From: Acidimicrobiia bacterium
GTDB lineage: Bacteria; Actinomycetota; Acidimicrobiia; Acidimicrobiales; CAIXPF01
Length of the DNA: 52,722 bases
Direction of reading: 5' to 3'
Assembly: GCA_947476745.1 (NCBI GenBank)
Contig: CANJRG010000023.1
Span: forward strand, 1-52,722
Under the pieces are notes generated by a model. The model saw only the letters and a program-made list of their open reading frames with translations, did not search any database and had not been told where the DNA came from. Below, piece after piece: positions 32,229 through 40,104 of this stretch; position 1 is the stretch's first letter, and the number at the start of each line of letters is the position of its first letter. A program made the position numbers and the translations under genes.

Positions 32229-33982
32229 CAGCCGGCCTCGGCGATCGCCGCCGCCAGCACCTCGGCGTAGCGGGCGTTCGACGCCAACAGGTCCTCGTGG
32301 CGGCCCTCCGCCGCGACCCGGCCCTCGTCGAGGAACACCACCCTGTCGGCCAGCGCGATGGTGGCCGGCCGGTGGCTGATCACCAGGGTGGTGGCCCGGC
32401 CGACCTCGCCGGCAAGCCCGTCGAGAATCTCGCGTTCCTTGGCCGGGTCGATGGCCGAGGTCGCGTCGTCGAGTACCAGCACCCGCGGCCGGGCCACCAA
32501 CGCCCGGGCGATGGCGATCCGTTGACGCTGGCCGCCGGAGAGGGAGTAGCCGCGTTCGCCGACCTCGGTGTGCATACCCTGCGGTAGGTCCGCGATGAAC
32601 CCGGCGGCACCGGCCAGTCGAGCGGCCTCGCGCACCGACTCGTCGGCGGCCGCCGGGTCGGCGAAGGCGATGTTGGCGGCGACGGAGTCGGTGAACAGGA
32701 AGCTGTCCTCGAAGACGATGCCCACCGCCCGGCGGAGCGCGTCGAGCGGCAGGGACCGTACGTCGACCCCGTCGAGCAGCACCCGGCCGCCGTCCACGTC
32801 GTAGAAGCGGGCCAACAACCTCGGCACCGTCGACTTGCCCGACCCGGTGGCTCCGACCAGTGCGACGGTCTCGCCGGGCCGCAGCACCAGGTCGAACCCG
32901 TCGAGCACGTCGGGCCGTTCCGGACGGGCGCGGCGGTCCGACCGCGGGTAGGCGAAGCGGACCGCCTCGAAGCGCACCTCACCGCGCGGGGCGTCGGGCA
33001 ACGACTGCGGCGCCGGCGGTGGCGCCACCGCCGGGCAGGCGTCGAGCACCTCGGCCACCCGTTCGGCGGCGGCCACCGCCCGCTGGCCCATGGCGATCAC
33101 GAAGCCCAGTGCCCGCAGCGGCCAGATCAGCTGGCTGACGTACACGTTGAAGGCGATCAGCTCGCCCAGGGTCAGCTTCCCGGCCAGCACCTGGTGGCCC
33201 CCGACCGCGACCACCAGCAGCAAGCCGACGTTGGGCAGCAGGTCGAGCGCCGGCACGTAACGCGACCGGGTTCGGACCGCACTCATGGCCTCGCTGTACA
33301 GGCCGTCGGCCTCGTGCTCGAGCTTGGCCTGCTGCACCCCTTCGGCCCCGATGCCCTTGATGACCCGGCTGCCGGCCACGGTCTCCTCGACTACGGCGGC
33401 GACCCTCGCCGAGGCCTGCTGGATGCCCATCATCGAGGGGTACAGCCGCATGGAGAACCGCCGGCCCAAGACGTTGACCAACGGCAGCGCCCCGAGAGCG
33501 CACAGCGCCAGCAGCGGGCTGAGCCAGAACAACAGCACGGTCACCGCCGCCACCTGCAAGGCGTTGCCCAGGGTGAAGGGGATCATGTTGAGGAAGTTCT
33601 GGATCTGAAGCAGGTCGCTGTTGGCCCGCGACATCAGATCGCCCGCCGACGAGCGGTCGAAGTAGCCGAAGTCGAGGCCGAGCAGGTGCGCGAACAGCCG
33701 GGCACGCAGGGTGGCCTCGGCCATGCGTCCCTCCCGGAAGGCGAAGAACCGCCGCAACCCCGCACACAACGACGCCACCAGGCCGGCGGCGGCCGCCGCG
33801 GCGGTCCAACGGGCCAGCGCCCCGACATCCCGACCGGTGATGCCACGGTCGATGGCCTGCATCACCAGATACGGCACGGTGACCCGGGCCAGCGCCCACA
33901 GCATGCCGGTGGCCACCCCGACCGCCACCCAACCTGAGCGCGCCCGGAGGAGGTCCCGGATCAGGCTCCATCCCCCTCGCAC
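32228..33982 (-). CDS. ABC exporter half-transporter with degenerate Walker B (first subunit of a heterodimer)
   Basis: 584 residues from GTG 33982. Transmembrane domain to about 310, then the ATPase domain: Walker A GATGSGKST (377-385), the Q-loop position reads VFEDSFLF with Glu in place of Gln, the signature is a canonical LSGGQ (481-485), Walker B is VLVLDDATSAID with Asp506 in place of the catalytic Glu, and the switch His is in LVISHRPATI. With its partner's LSAGE signature this would form the degenerate ATP site, as described for TM287/288-type heterodimers. No ribosome site is obvious at the GTG. It is divergent from the unknown gene at 34134. Confidence 0.93.
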   Translation of the reverse strand: MRGGWSLIRDLLRARSGWVAVGVATGMLWALARVTVPYLVMQAIDRGITGRDVGALARWTAAAAAAGLVASLCAGLRRFFAFREGRMAEATLRARLFAHLLGLDFGYFDRSSAGDLMSRANSDLLQIQNFLNMIPFTLGNALQVAAVTVLLFWLSPLLALCALGALPLVNVLGRRFSMRLYPSMMGIQQASARVAAVVEETVAGSRVIKGIGAEGVQQAKLEHEADGLYSEAMSAVRTRSRYVPALDLLPNVGLLLVVAVGGHQVLAGKLTLGELIAFNVYVSQLIWPLRALGFVIAMGQRAVAAAERVAEVLDACPAVAPPPAPQSLPDAPRGEVRFEAVRFAYPRSDRRARPERPDVLDGFDLVLRPGETVALVGATGSGKSTVPRLLARFYDVDGGRVLLDGVDVRSLPLDALRRAVGIVFEDSFLFTDSVAANIAFADPAAADESVREAARLAGAAGFIADLPQGMHTEVGERGYSLSGGQRQRIAIARALVARPRVLVLDDATSAIDPAKEREILDGLAGEVGRATTLVISHRPATIALADRVVFLDEGRVAAEGRHEDLLASNARYAEVLAAAIAEAG

Positions 33983-34133
33983 CCATCAAGGGTGCCCGCC
34001 ACGGCCCGCGCGGAGCCAGCCCGGGCGACGGTGGTGTGGTCGGGCGCCGGTCCCGCAGGAGGTCCGATAAGCTCGCCTCCGGCCGTATACCCCTCCGGAA
34101 GGGCCTGCCGGCAACCGCTTCGGAGGAGCTGCC

Positions 34134-35849
34134 ATGAGCCCCACACCAACGACGGACGCCGAAGTGGCCGCCTGGCGTGAGCTCGAACCTCGACGTGTGG
34201 CGTTGTTCCGCTCGGCGTCGGCGCTGCCGCCGTCGGCACGCGCCACCGTGGCGGAACGGTTCTTCCGTCGTCCCGGAGCGCCCGGCCCTGCGGCCGAACA
34301 TGTCCTGCAATACCTCGTGAGCGCCACACGGTCCGAGCGCCGCAAGGAGGCGCCGGCCCACCTGCGCAACGTGACCGGCTCGGTTGCGGGCTCAGCGGAA
34401 CGCAGCGGTGCGCGGGCCCGTCGGGCGTCGGAGGTGCTGCAGGCCGACTCGTTCTACCGCAACCAGTACCGGCAGTACTTCAGCGCCGTGATGGGGGCCT
34501 TCGCCATGACCGCCCCGCAACTGTTCGCCACCGCGGCGGCCGCGGCGGATCGCCACCGGCCCAGGATGTCGCAGGTGACCGGTCGGTTGTTCCGGCCGCG
34601 TCGGGTGGTGGCCGCCCTGCTCGCCACCGGGAACACCCACCGGGTGCCGACCGCCCTGTTGCTCAGCCACGAGACCGTTGCGGTCCCGGTGTTCCTGCCC
34701 CGGGCCGCAACACCCGAAGGCGACCGGGCCACCGCCCGCTGGTTGGCCGGCACGGGCCCGCTGCCGGACCGCTACCGGCCGCTGGTCGACGGCAACGTCC
34801 TCGTCCCCACCGCCGCCGGGGTCAGCACCCGGCGGCGCGGCGAGCTCGGCGCGGTCTTCGAGCTCGTCGACGCCGCCGTCGGCTCCCGCCAGCTCGCCCT
34901 GCTGGCCCTGCACCCCTACGACACCGACGCCATGGGCCTGCACATCACCCTGTTCGGGGTGGAAGCCCTCGACGCCGCCACCGTCGAGACCGACTACGGC
35001 CTCGACGCCGGCGCGCTCGACGCCTACCGGGACGCGGCGACCCAGCACGACGAGCTGCTGTACTTCCTCGTCGGCGGCACCGCGGAGATCTTCACCCAGT
35101 GCTCGCAGAACCTCTTCGTCAAACAACCCGATCCCGACCCCGCCGAACCGGCGGCCCTCGACGCGTCCCGCCCGAGCCTCGAGACGCTGCTCGGCCGGAG
35201 TTTCGAGCTGCTCCAGGCCACCGCCGACGCCGCCGGACTGCCCGGCGCGTCACCCCGCAACGGGCAGATCGGCCGGGCCGCGTTCATCGGACACCATCGC
35301 AACCGTTCCTACGTGCTGATCCCCTACCACCCGGGTAACGGCATCCACGGCCACGCCGCCAAGCTGTGGTCGAACCAGCACAGCACCCTGATGGTTTCCG
35401 ACGACCACGACAGCCGACGGCGGGTCACCATCTCGGGGCCGTCGTGGATCTGGAGCCACCAGCGCATCGTCCGCCGCTTCCCGCTCGCCGCGGCCGAAGC
35501 GATGCGCCCCGACGGCGAACGGGCCCGTGCCGTGGCCGAGCCGGTGTACTGGTTCGTCACCCGGATCACCGACGTGGTGTGGTCCGAGGAGCCGCTGACC
35601 GCGAACCGGCTCACCGAAGAGCGGGGCATCTGCACCATCCACGCCGGCGGCGAAGGCCGCCACTCCAAGAAGGCCGCCTACTTCGACGCCGGCTCGATCG
35701 GCGGCTACGACCAGCACGACCAGCACCGACGCGAAGCCGCAGGTCGGCCCGTCGACCCCAACGGGCACGCCGGCCGGGAATGGACCGCCACGGTGGCCGA
35801 CGCGCTCGACACCCGAAACGCGCACCTGGCCGGGCTGCCCACCCCGTAG
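34134..35849 (+). CDS. Large hypothetical protein, no family recognised
   Basis: 571 residues. ATG 34134 has a GGAGGAG ribosome site and TAAGCT at 34068 is a possible -10. No signal peptide or membrane segment; likely cytosolic. I recognise no domain. The N-terminal 100 residues are Arg/Ala-rich and helical (EPRRVALFRSASALPPSAR), a middle part has LLALHPYDTDAMGLHITLFG and HDELLYFLVGGTAEIFTQ, and a conserved-looking region rich in His, Trp and Asp follows: SYVLIPYHPGNGIHGHAAK, LWSNQHSTLMVSDDHDSRRR and SGPSWIWSHQRIVRRF. Clustered His/Asp could bind metal, but that is inference. It is divergent from the ABC exporter genes, 151 bp apart. Confidence 0.7.
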   Translation: MSPTPTTDAEVAAWRELEPRRVALFRSASALPPSARATVAERFFRRPGAPGPAAEHVLQYLVSATRSERRKEAPAHLRNVTGSVAGSAERSGARARRASEVLQADSFYRNQYRQYFSAVMGAFAMTAPQLFATAAAAADRHRPRMSQVTGRLFRPRRVVAALLATGNTHRVPTALLLSHETVAVPVFLPRAATPEGDRATARWLAGTGPLPDRYRPLVDGNVLVPTAAGVSTRRRGELGAVFELVDAAVGSRQLALLALHPYDTDAMGLHITLFGVEALDAATVETDYGLDAGALDAYRDAATQHDELLYFLVGGTAEIFTQCSQNLFVKQPDPDPAEPAALDASRPSLETLLGRSFELLQATADAAGLPGASPRNGQIGRAAFIGHHRNRSYVLIPYHPGNGIHGHAAKLWSNQHSTLMVSDDHDSRRRVTISGPSWIWSHQRIVRRFPLAAAEAMRPDGERARAVAEPVYWFVTRITDVVWSEEPLTANRLTEERGICTIHAGGEGRHSKKAAYFDAGSIGGYDQHDQHRREAAGRPVDPNGHAGREWTATVADALDTRNAHLAGLPTP

Positions 35850-35928
35850 ACCCTGCCCAGCCTGTCCAACTCTGGCGCTGCGGCCACCATCTCCCCGGTG
35901 TGACGTAGCGGCGACAGGGTCGGGGTGC

Positions 35929-36024
35929 TCAGCGGGCGGGGATGCGGCTGCGGTCGATGAACTGGTCGGCCTCGACGGCCCACAGCCGGATCAGCCCAGC
36001 CGCGCACAGGTAGGGTGCGCCAAG
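35929..36024 (-). pseudogene. Possible C-terminal gene remnant (weak)
   Basis: In the 213-bp gap between two + strand genes, a minus-strand frame ending at TGA 35929-35931 reads GAPYLCAAGLIRLWAV and then EADQFIDRSRIPAR. The text looks protein-like and has the codon pattern of coding DNA, but I cannot name a family and no start is seen. The rest of the gap holds a TAGGGT box at 36011 and the ribosome site of the SDR gene. Confidence 0.25.
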
Positions 36025-36062
36025 GGTCGGGCACGCCGGCCGGGATCTCCCAGGGAGCAGCG

Positions 36063-36893
36063 ATGTACGACGTGAACGGCAAGACGGCGGTGGTCACCGG
36101 AGCGGCGAGCGGCATGGGTCTGGCCATGGCCCACTCCTTCGCCGATGCCGGTATGGCCCTCGTGATGGCCGACATCGAGGCCACCCGGTTGCAGAGCGCG
36201 GTCGACGCCATGACCGCCGCCGGCCACCGGGCCATCGCCGTGCCCACCGACGTCAGCAACGAGGCCCAGATCAAGGCCCTCGCCGAGGCTGCGCTCGATA
36301 CCTACGGCGCGGTGCACGTGGTGTGCAACAACGCCGGGATCGGCATCGGCGGCGCGGTGGACGAGATGTCCCTCGACGACTGGCGTTGGACCATCGACGT
36401 CGACCTGTGGAGCGTCGTGTATGGCGTGCGTACCTTCCTGCCGCTGCTCAAGGCCCAGGGCGAGGGCCACATCACCGCCACCTCGTCGATGGCCGGCCTG
36501 GTGAGCGGCCCGGTGCTCGGCGCCTACCACGTGGCCAAGCACGGGGTGGTTGCCCTGATGGACACCGTGCGCATCGAGCTGAAGATGGCCAAGTCGGCGG
36601 TGAAGGCCAGCGTGCTGTGCCCCGGGCCGATCGACACCGACATCACCCGCAGCGCCCGCAACCGGCCGGCCGAGCTCAGCGAGCACGAGACCAGCCCGCT
36701 AGAGGAGAAGTTCTGGAACAACCTGTCTTCCGAACTGGCCCGGGGCATGGACCCCGCCGAGGTCGGCGAGCTGGTGCTCGACGCGGTGCGCAACGAGCGG
36801 TTCTGGATCCTCACCCACCCCAACGAGTTCATCCCGCTGGTCGAGCGCCGCCTGCAGTCGATCAAGGCCGACCACGCCCACCGCATGCCCTGA
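36063..36893 (+). CDS. SDR family NAD(P)-dependent oxidoreductase
   Basis: 276 residues, classical SDR with a C-terminal extension. Cofactor motif TGAASGMG, Asp in VMADIEATRLQ at the end of the second strand, NNAGIGIGGAV, catalytic Ser in TSSMAGL, and the YxxxK pair in GAYHVAKHGVV. After VLCPGPIDTDITRSARNRP there is a longer helical C-terminus (LEEKFWNNLSSELARGMDP) that recurs in actinobacterial SDRs acting on larger substrates. The ATG follows a GGGAGCAG ribosome site. A CoA transferase gene follows 113 bp downstream with its own promoter. Confidence 0.92.
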   Translation: MYDVNGKTAVVTGAASGMGLAMAHSFADAGMALVMADIEATRLQSAVDAMTAAGHRAIAVPTDVSNEAQIKALAEAALDTYGAVHVVCNNAGIGIGGAVDEMSLDDWRWTIDVDLWSVVYGVRTFLPLLKAQGEGHITATSSMAGLVSGPVLGAYHVAKHGVVALMDTVRIELKMAKSAVKASVLCPGPIDTDITRSARNRPAELSEHETSPLEEKFWNNLSSELARGMDPAEVGELVLDAVRNERFWILTHPNEFIPLVERRLQSIKADHAHRMP

Positions 36894-36970
36894 GCCGCAA
36901 CGACAGCCCGGGCCACCATCGGACACACCCCCGCTTCGGTAACGGCGGAACACCCGCCGCCCTCGTCAGA

Positions 36971-36976
36971 TACAGT
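36971..36976 (+). promoter_or_regulatory. Candidate -10 box (TACAGT) for a CoA transferase gene
   Basis: TACAGT lies 30 bp before the ATG at 37007; the intervening leader has a GAGGGGGA ribosome site, so this is a leadered transcript. Confidence 0.45.
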
Positions 36977-37006
36977 GACATCGGTCACGGTAGAGGGGGA
37001 ACGGTC

Positions 37007-38233
37007 ATGCCACAGTCGAACGGTCAACCGATGATTCTCGAAGGCTGCACCGTCCTCGACTTCACGCAGTACCTCGCCGGTGCCGGGGTCACCAGGATGA
37101 TGGCCGAGCTGGGGGCCGACATCATCAAGGTCGAGATCCCCGAGGTCGGCGATGGCGGACGGTTGCTGCCCTTCGAGTCGGGCGGGCGTAGCGGGTTCTT
37201 CGTCCAGCACAATCGCGGCAAGAAGAGCATCTGTGTCGACTGGAACACCGAAGCGGGGCGCAACCTGCTGCTCGAGCTCGCCCGCGACGTCGACATCGTG
37301 GCCGAGAACTTCTCCTCCGGCGACATCATGGCCCGGCGAGGCCTCGACTACGAGTCGATCCGGGCGGTGAACCCCAAGGTCATCTACCTGTCCGTTTCCT
37401 GCTTCGGCCGCAACTCGGCCTGGGCAGGCAAACCCGGATACGACTACATCGCCCAGGCCGTCTCCGGCATCATGCACATGACCGGGGACCCCGAGGGACC
37501 GCCCCAGTTCGTCGGTTCGGCTCTCGGGGACACCAACGGAGCGCTCCACGGTTTCGCCTCGCTCGGCTACGCCCTCTACCACCGGGAACGCACCGGCCGT
37601 GGCCAGCATCTCGACATCTCCATGACCGATGCGCTGTTCCACTTCCACGAGGGCCAGCTGATGGCCACCCACCTCAGCGGCGGCAGCTACGAAGCCAAGC
37701 GCTACGGCACCCACCATGTGGCGATCTTTCCGGCCGGCACCTTCCGCGGTCCCCAGGGCTATGTGGTGGTGCTTGCCCTCGACCTGCAGTGGTCCAACGT
37801 CTGCCACTGCATCGGTCGGCCCGAACTGCTCGAGGACCCGCGGTACCAGACCATGGCCCAACGCGCCGAGCGCCGAGCTGAGCTCATCCCGCTCATCGAG
37901 GGCTGGATGGCGACCTTCGCCACCGATCAGGAGGTCCTCGACGCGCTGGAGGCCCACCACGTACCCGCCGGCCCGGTCCTCTCCCCCGTCGACGCCATCG
38001 ACCATCCGTACTTCGCCAGCCGGGACATGGTCCGCTGGGTCGATGATCCCCGGACCGGACCCATCCCCATTCCCGGCTTCCCGTTCAAGTTCTCCGATCA
38101 ACCGGAGCTCCCCACGCTGAGCGCCGCAGAACTCGGCGAGCACAATGCCGAGGTGCTCAACGCCCGCCTGGGCCTCACCATCGAGCAGGTGCAGGCCCTC
38201 ACCGAAGCCGGCGTGCTCTACCAGGTCCGTTGA
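37007..38233 (+). CDS. CaiB/BaiF family CoA transferase
   Basis: 408 residues. ATG 37007 has a GAGGGGGA ribosome site; the frame is open much further upstream but there it is a shadow of the SDR gene. Family text: LEGCTVLDFTQYLAGAGVTR, MMAELGADIIKVEIPEVGD, NRGKKSICVDWNTEAGR, DIVAENFSSGDIMARRGLDY and GYDYIAQAVSG. The probable catalytic Asp is in VGSALGDTNGALHG, an excellent match to the family's G-D-x-x-(T/G) site. C-terminal AAELGEHNAEVL closes the family fold. It converges, at 18 bp, with an LLM gene. Confidence 0.94.
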   Translation: MPQSNGQPMILEGCTVLDFTQYLAGAGVTRMMAELGADIIKVEIPEVGDGGRLLPFESGGRSGFFVQHNRGKKSICVDWNTEAGRNLLLELARDVDIVAENFSSGDIMARRGLDYESIRAVNPKVIYLSVSCFGRNSAWAGKPGYDYIAQAVSGIMHMTGDPEGPPQFVGSALGDTNGALHGFASLGYALYHRERTGRGQHLDISMTDALFHFHEGQLMATHLSGGSYEAKRYGTHHVAIFPAGTFRGPQGYVVVLALDLQWSNVCHCIGRPELLEDPRYQTMAQRAERRAELIPLIEGWMATFATDQEVLDALEAHHVPAGPVLSPVDAIDHPYFASRDMVRWVDDPRTGPIPIPGFPFKFSDQPELPTLSAAELGEHNAEVLNARLGLTIEQVQALTEAGVLYQVR

Positions 38234-38251
38234 CACCTCGTCGGAGCACGC

Positions 38252-39277
38252 TCAGCGCCGGGCGAGCACCTCGGCGCCGAAGCGCTCGATGAACGGGGAG
38301 GTGATCGGCCGTCCCGGCGCTCCGATCTGCGGGCTCACCACCACCCGGTCGATCCGGGGGTCCGAGACCAGCCGGGACAGTCGCTCGCGGACCACCGTGG
38401 CGTTGCCGGCGATGGCATAGCGATCCAGCAGCCGCTCGGGGACCAGCGCAGCATGCTCGGGCATGGACTGGGCATGGGCGAACATGTCGTAGTTCCGGCG
38501 CAGGCGCTCGACCGCCTCGCGGTCCTCGCCCTGGAAATCGGCCGGGTCGGCCAGGCGGAGCACCGCCGCCACCCGCGCCCGGACCTGGTCGTAGGCCACC
38601 TCGGGATCGTCGTCGAGCCCGACGTAAACCCAGACCGTGGTCTGGACCGAGCCCGCCGGGCGACCGACGTCGGCAGCCCCCATGGCCACCAGCTCGAGGC
38701 CCCGGTCGACGAGGTCCTCGGCGGCGCCGCGTAGCAGGACCACGCCGTCACCGATCGACGCGGCGGCCCTGGTCAGCCTGGGACCGGTGGCGGCGATGTG
38801 CAGCGGCACTCCGGACGGCCCGCTCAACCACGACAGGGCACCCTCGGTCCCCGCGGCGAACGGCACGGTCGCGCCGTCGAGCAACGCCCGAACGGTGCCC
38901 ACGTACTCGGCGAGTTGGGCCACCGTGACCGGTTTGCGACCGATGTTGCGCAGGGCCGAATGGCCGGTGGAGATGCCCGCCAGGGCACGGCCCGCCGACA
39001 GTTCCTGCAACGTGGCCAGCGCACTGGCGGTGACGCTCTCGTGACGGGTCAGCGGTACGGTGACTCCGGAGGCCAGCCGGAGCCGCTGCGTCGCCATGGC
39101 GCACGCCGCAAGCGTGACGTAGAGCTCCCGGCAGATCAGCTGGGTGTCCACCAACCAGACGCTCTCGAAGCCGACCGCCTCGGCCAGCCGGGCGTAGTCG
39201 GCCACGGTGCGGACCGGTTCGGTCCCCCACAACGCCAGGCCGACCGACGCCATCTGTGTGCCGTTCTCGTCCTGCAC
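38252..39277 (-). CDS. LLM class F420-dependent oxidoreductase
   Basis: About 341 residues. Luciferase-like features: VGLALWGTEPVRTVADYARLAEAVGFESVWLVDTQ in pieces, LRLASGVTVPLTRHESV with the family Arg-His, RALAGISTGHSALRNIGRKP and PLHIAATGPRLTRAAASIGDG, which matches the methylene-tetrahydromethanopterin-reductase-like F420 group. The frame is open to 40177, which is antisense to the ThuA-like gene. GTG 39277 is chosen because GGGGAGG lies four bases before it; ATG 39253 is the alternative and would remove eight residues. It converges with a CoA transferase gene. Confidence 0.85.
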   Translation of the reverse strand: MQDENGTQMASVGLALWGTEPVRTVADYARLAEAVGFESVWLVDTQLICRELYVTLAACAMATQRLRLASGVTVPLTRHESVTASALATLQELSAGRALAGISTGHSALRNIGRKPVTVAQLAEYVGTVRALLDGATVPFAAGTEGALSWLSGPSGVPLHIAATGPRLTRAAASIGDGVVLLRGAAEDLVDRGLELVAMGAADVGRPAGSVQTTVWVYVGLDDDPEVAYDQVRARVAAVLRLADPADFQGEDREAVERLRRNYDMFAHAQSMPEHAALVPERLLDRYAIAGNATVVRERLSRLVSDPRIDRVVVSPQIGAPGRPITSPFIERFGAEVLARR

Positions 39278-39388
39278 CGGTCCTCCCCGACCACTCGAGC
39301 CAGGCCCCGACCTGCCGTTCCCCACCGTAGGTCGGCCGCCGCGGCGCGGGCGGCATGCTCCCACCGTTCCATACCAACCCGTATGCGG

Positions 39389-39394
39389 TAGGGT
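39389..39394 (+). promoter_or_regulatory. Leaderless -10 box (TAGGGT) preceded by a CATAC/GTATG inverted repeat
   Basis: TAGGGT is six bases from the ATG at 39401. Immediately upstream, CATAC (39370-39374) and GTATG (39381-39385) form an inverted repeat in the -35/-10 spacer region, a typical place for a repressor site. Confidence 0.5.
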
Positions 39395-39400
39395 CGCAGT

Positions 39401-40018
39401 ATGACGGTGCACCTGGTCGTCGGTGGCCGTTGGTTCGCCCTGCACGGCAGCGCCGGTGGACGAGCCGCTCCCCCGTCGCCGTCGAGTCGGCGCAGGCGCA
39501 TGGTGCGCACCGGCCACCACGACACGCTCGGCGTGTTCTTCCTCGACCACCCGCCGATCCGCCGTTTCCGGGTCGACCTCGTGCCCGGTGCGGCCAGATC
39601 GGACCGCCATGCCGAACGGCTGTTGCGCGACGTACCCCACGGTTTCGAGGTCGAAGACGAGCTCTACCTGCTCGAGGTGGTCGGGGCCGACACGACGGTC
39701 CTGCTGCAGACCGAGCTGCCCGACGACGTCACCCCCGACGGCTTCGGGTTCGCCGTTCCCAAGGACCGCTCCCTGCTGCCCGACGGACGTTCCCGGGCCC
39801 TGGCCACGCTGCGGGTGGTGCCGCGCGCTGACGCCGATCCCGCCGCCGAACCGGGCGGGGTGGCCTACGTGGCCCTCGGCCACTGCCACAACCCCTCGAG
39901 CAACAGCCAGCCCTTCGTCGACGCATCGGTCGCCGCCGACGGCACCACGCCGCTGACCTTTACCGGCGCCTGGGACACCGCCGAGTTCAACCAGTTGCTG
40001 CACAACGGCATCGCCTGA
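39401..40018 (+). CDS. ThuA-like (trehalose-utilisation, GATase1-fold) protein, apparently internally shortened
   Basis: 205 residues. The C-terminal two thirds match ThuA-type proteins: GGRWFALHGSAGG, DTLGVFFLDHPPIRRFRV, VPHGFEVEDELYLLEV and GGVAYVALGHCHNPSS, then AWDTAEFNQLLHNGIA. Members of this family that I know start with a VHLVVGGRYHD-like strand and have roughly 70 further residues before the GGRWFALHG strand. Here MTVHLVVGGRWFALHG joins the two directly, so an internal in-frame deletion between the two GGR sites is suspected. A TAG in frame at 39389 excludes an upstream start. It may be non-functional. Confidence 0.6.
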   Translation: MTVHLVVGGRWFALHGSAGGRAAPPSPSSRRRRMVRTGHHDTLGVFFLDHPPIRRFRVDLVPGAARSDRHAERLLRDVPHGFEVEDELYLLEVVGADTTVLLQTELPDDVTPDGFGFAVPKDRSLLPDGRSRALATLRVVPRADADPAAEPGGVAYVALGHCHNPSSNSQPFVDASVAADGTTPLTFTGAWDTAEFNQLLHNGIA

Positions 40019-40037
40019 GCCCTCGGCCGACCCTGAC

Positions 40038-40097
40038 CCGGCCGACCGCCCGTGCCGGCGGGGCCCGATCGACCCACCGGGACGGGCGGTCGGCCGG
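40038..40097. terminator. Large hairpin terminator between convergent genes
   Basis: CCGGCCGACCGCCCGT (40038-40053) pairs perfectly over 16 bp with ACGGGCGGTCGGCCGG (40082-40097); the 28-base loop is itself GC-rich. It serves the ThuA-like gene and the MFS gene ending at 40105. Confidence 0.75.
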
Positions 40098-40104
40098 ACG
40101 CGCT

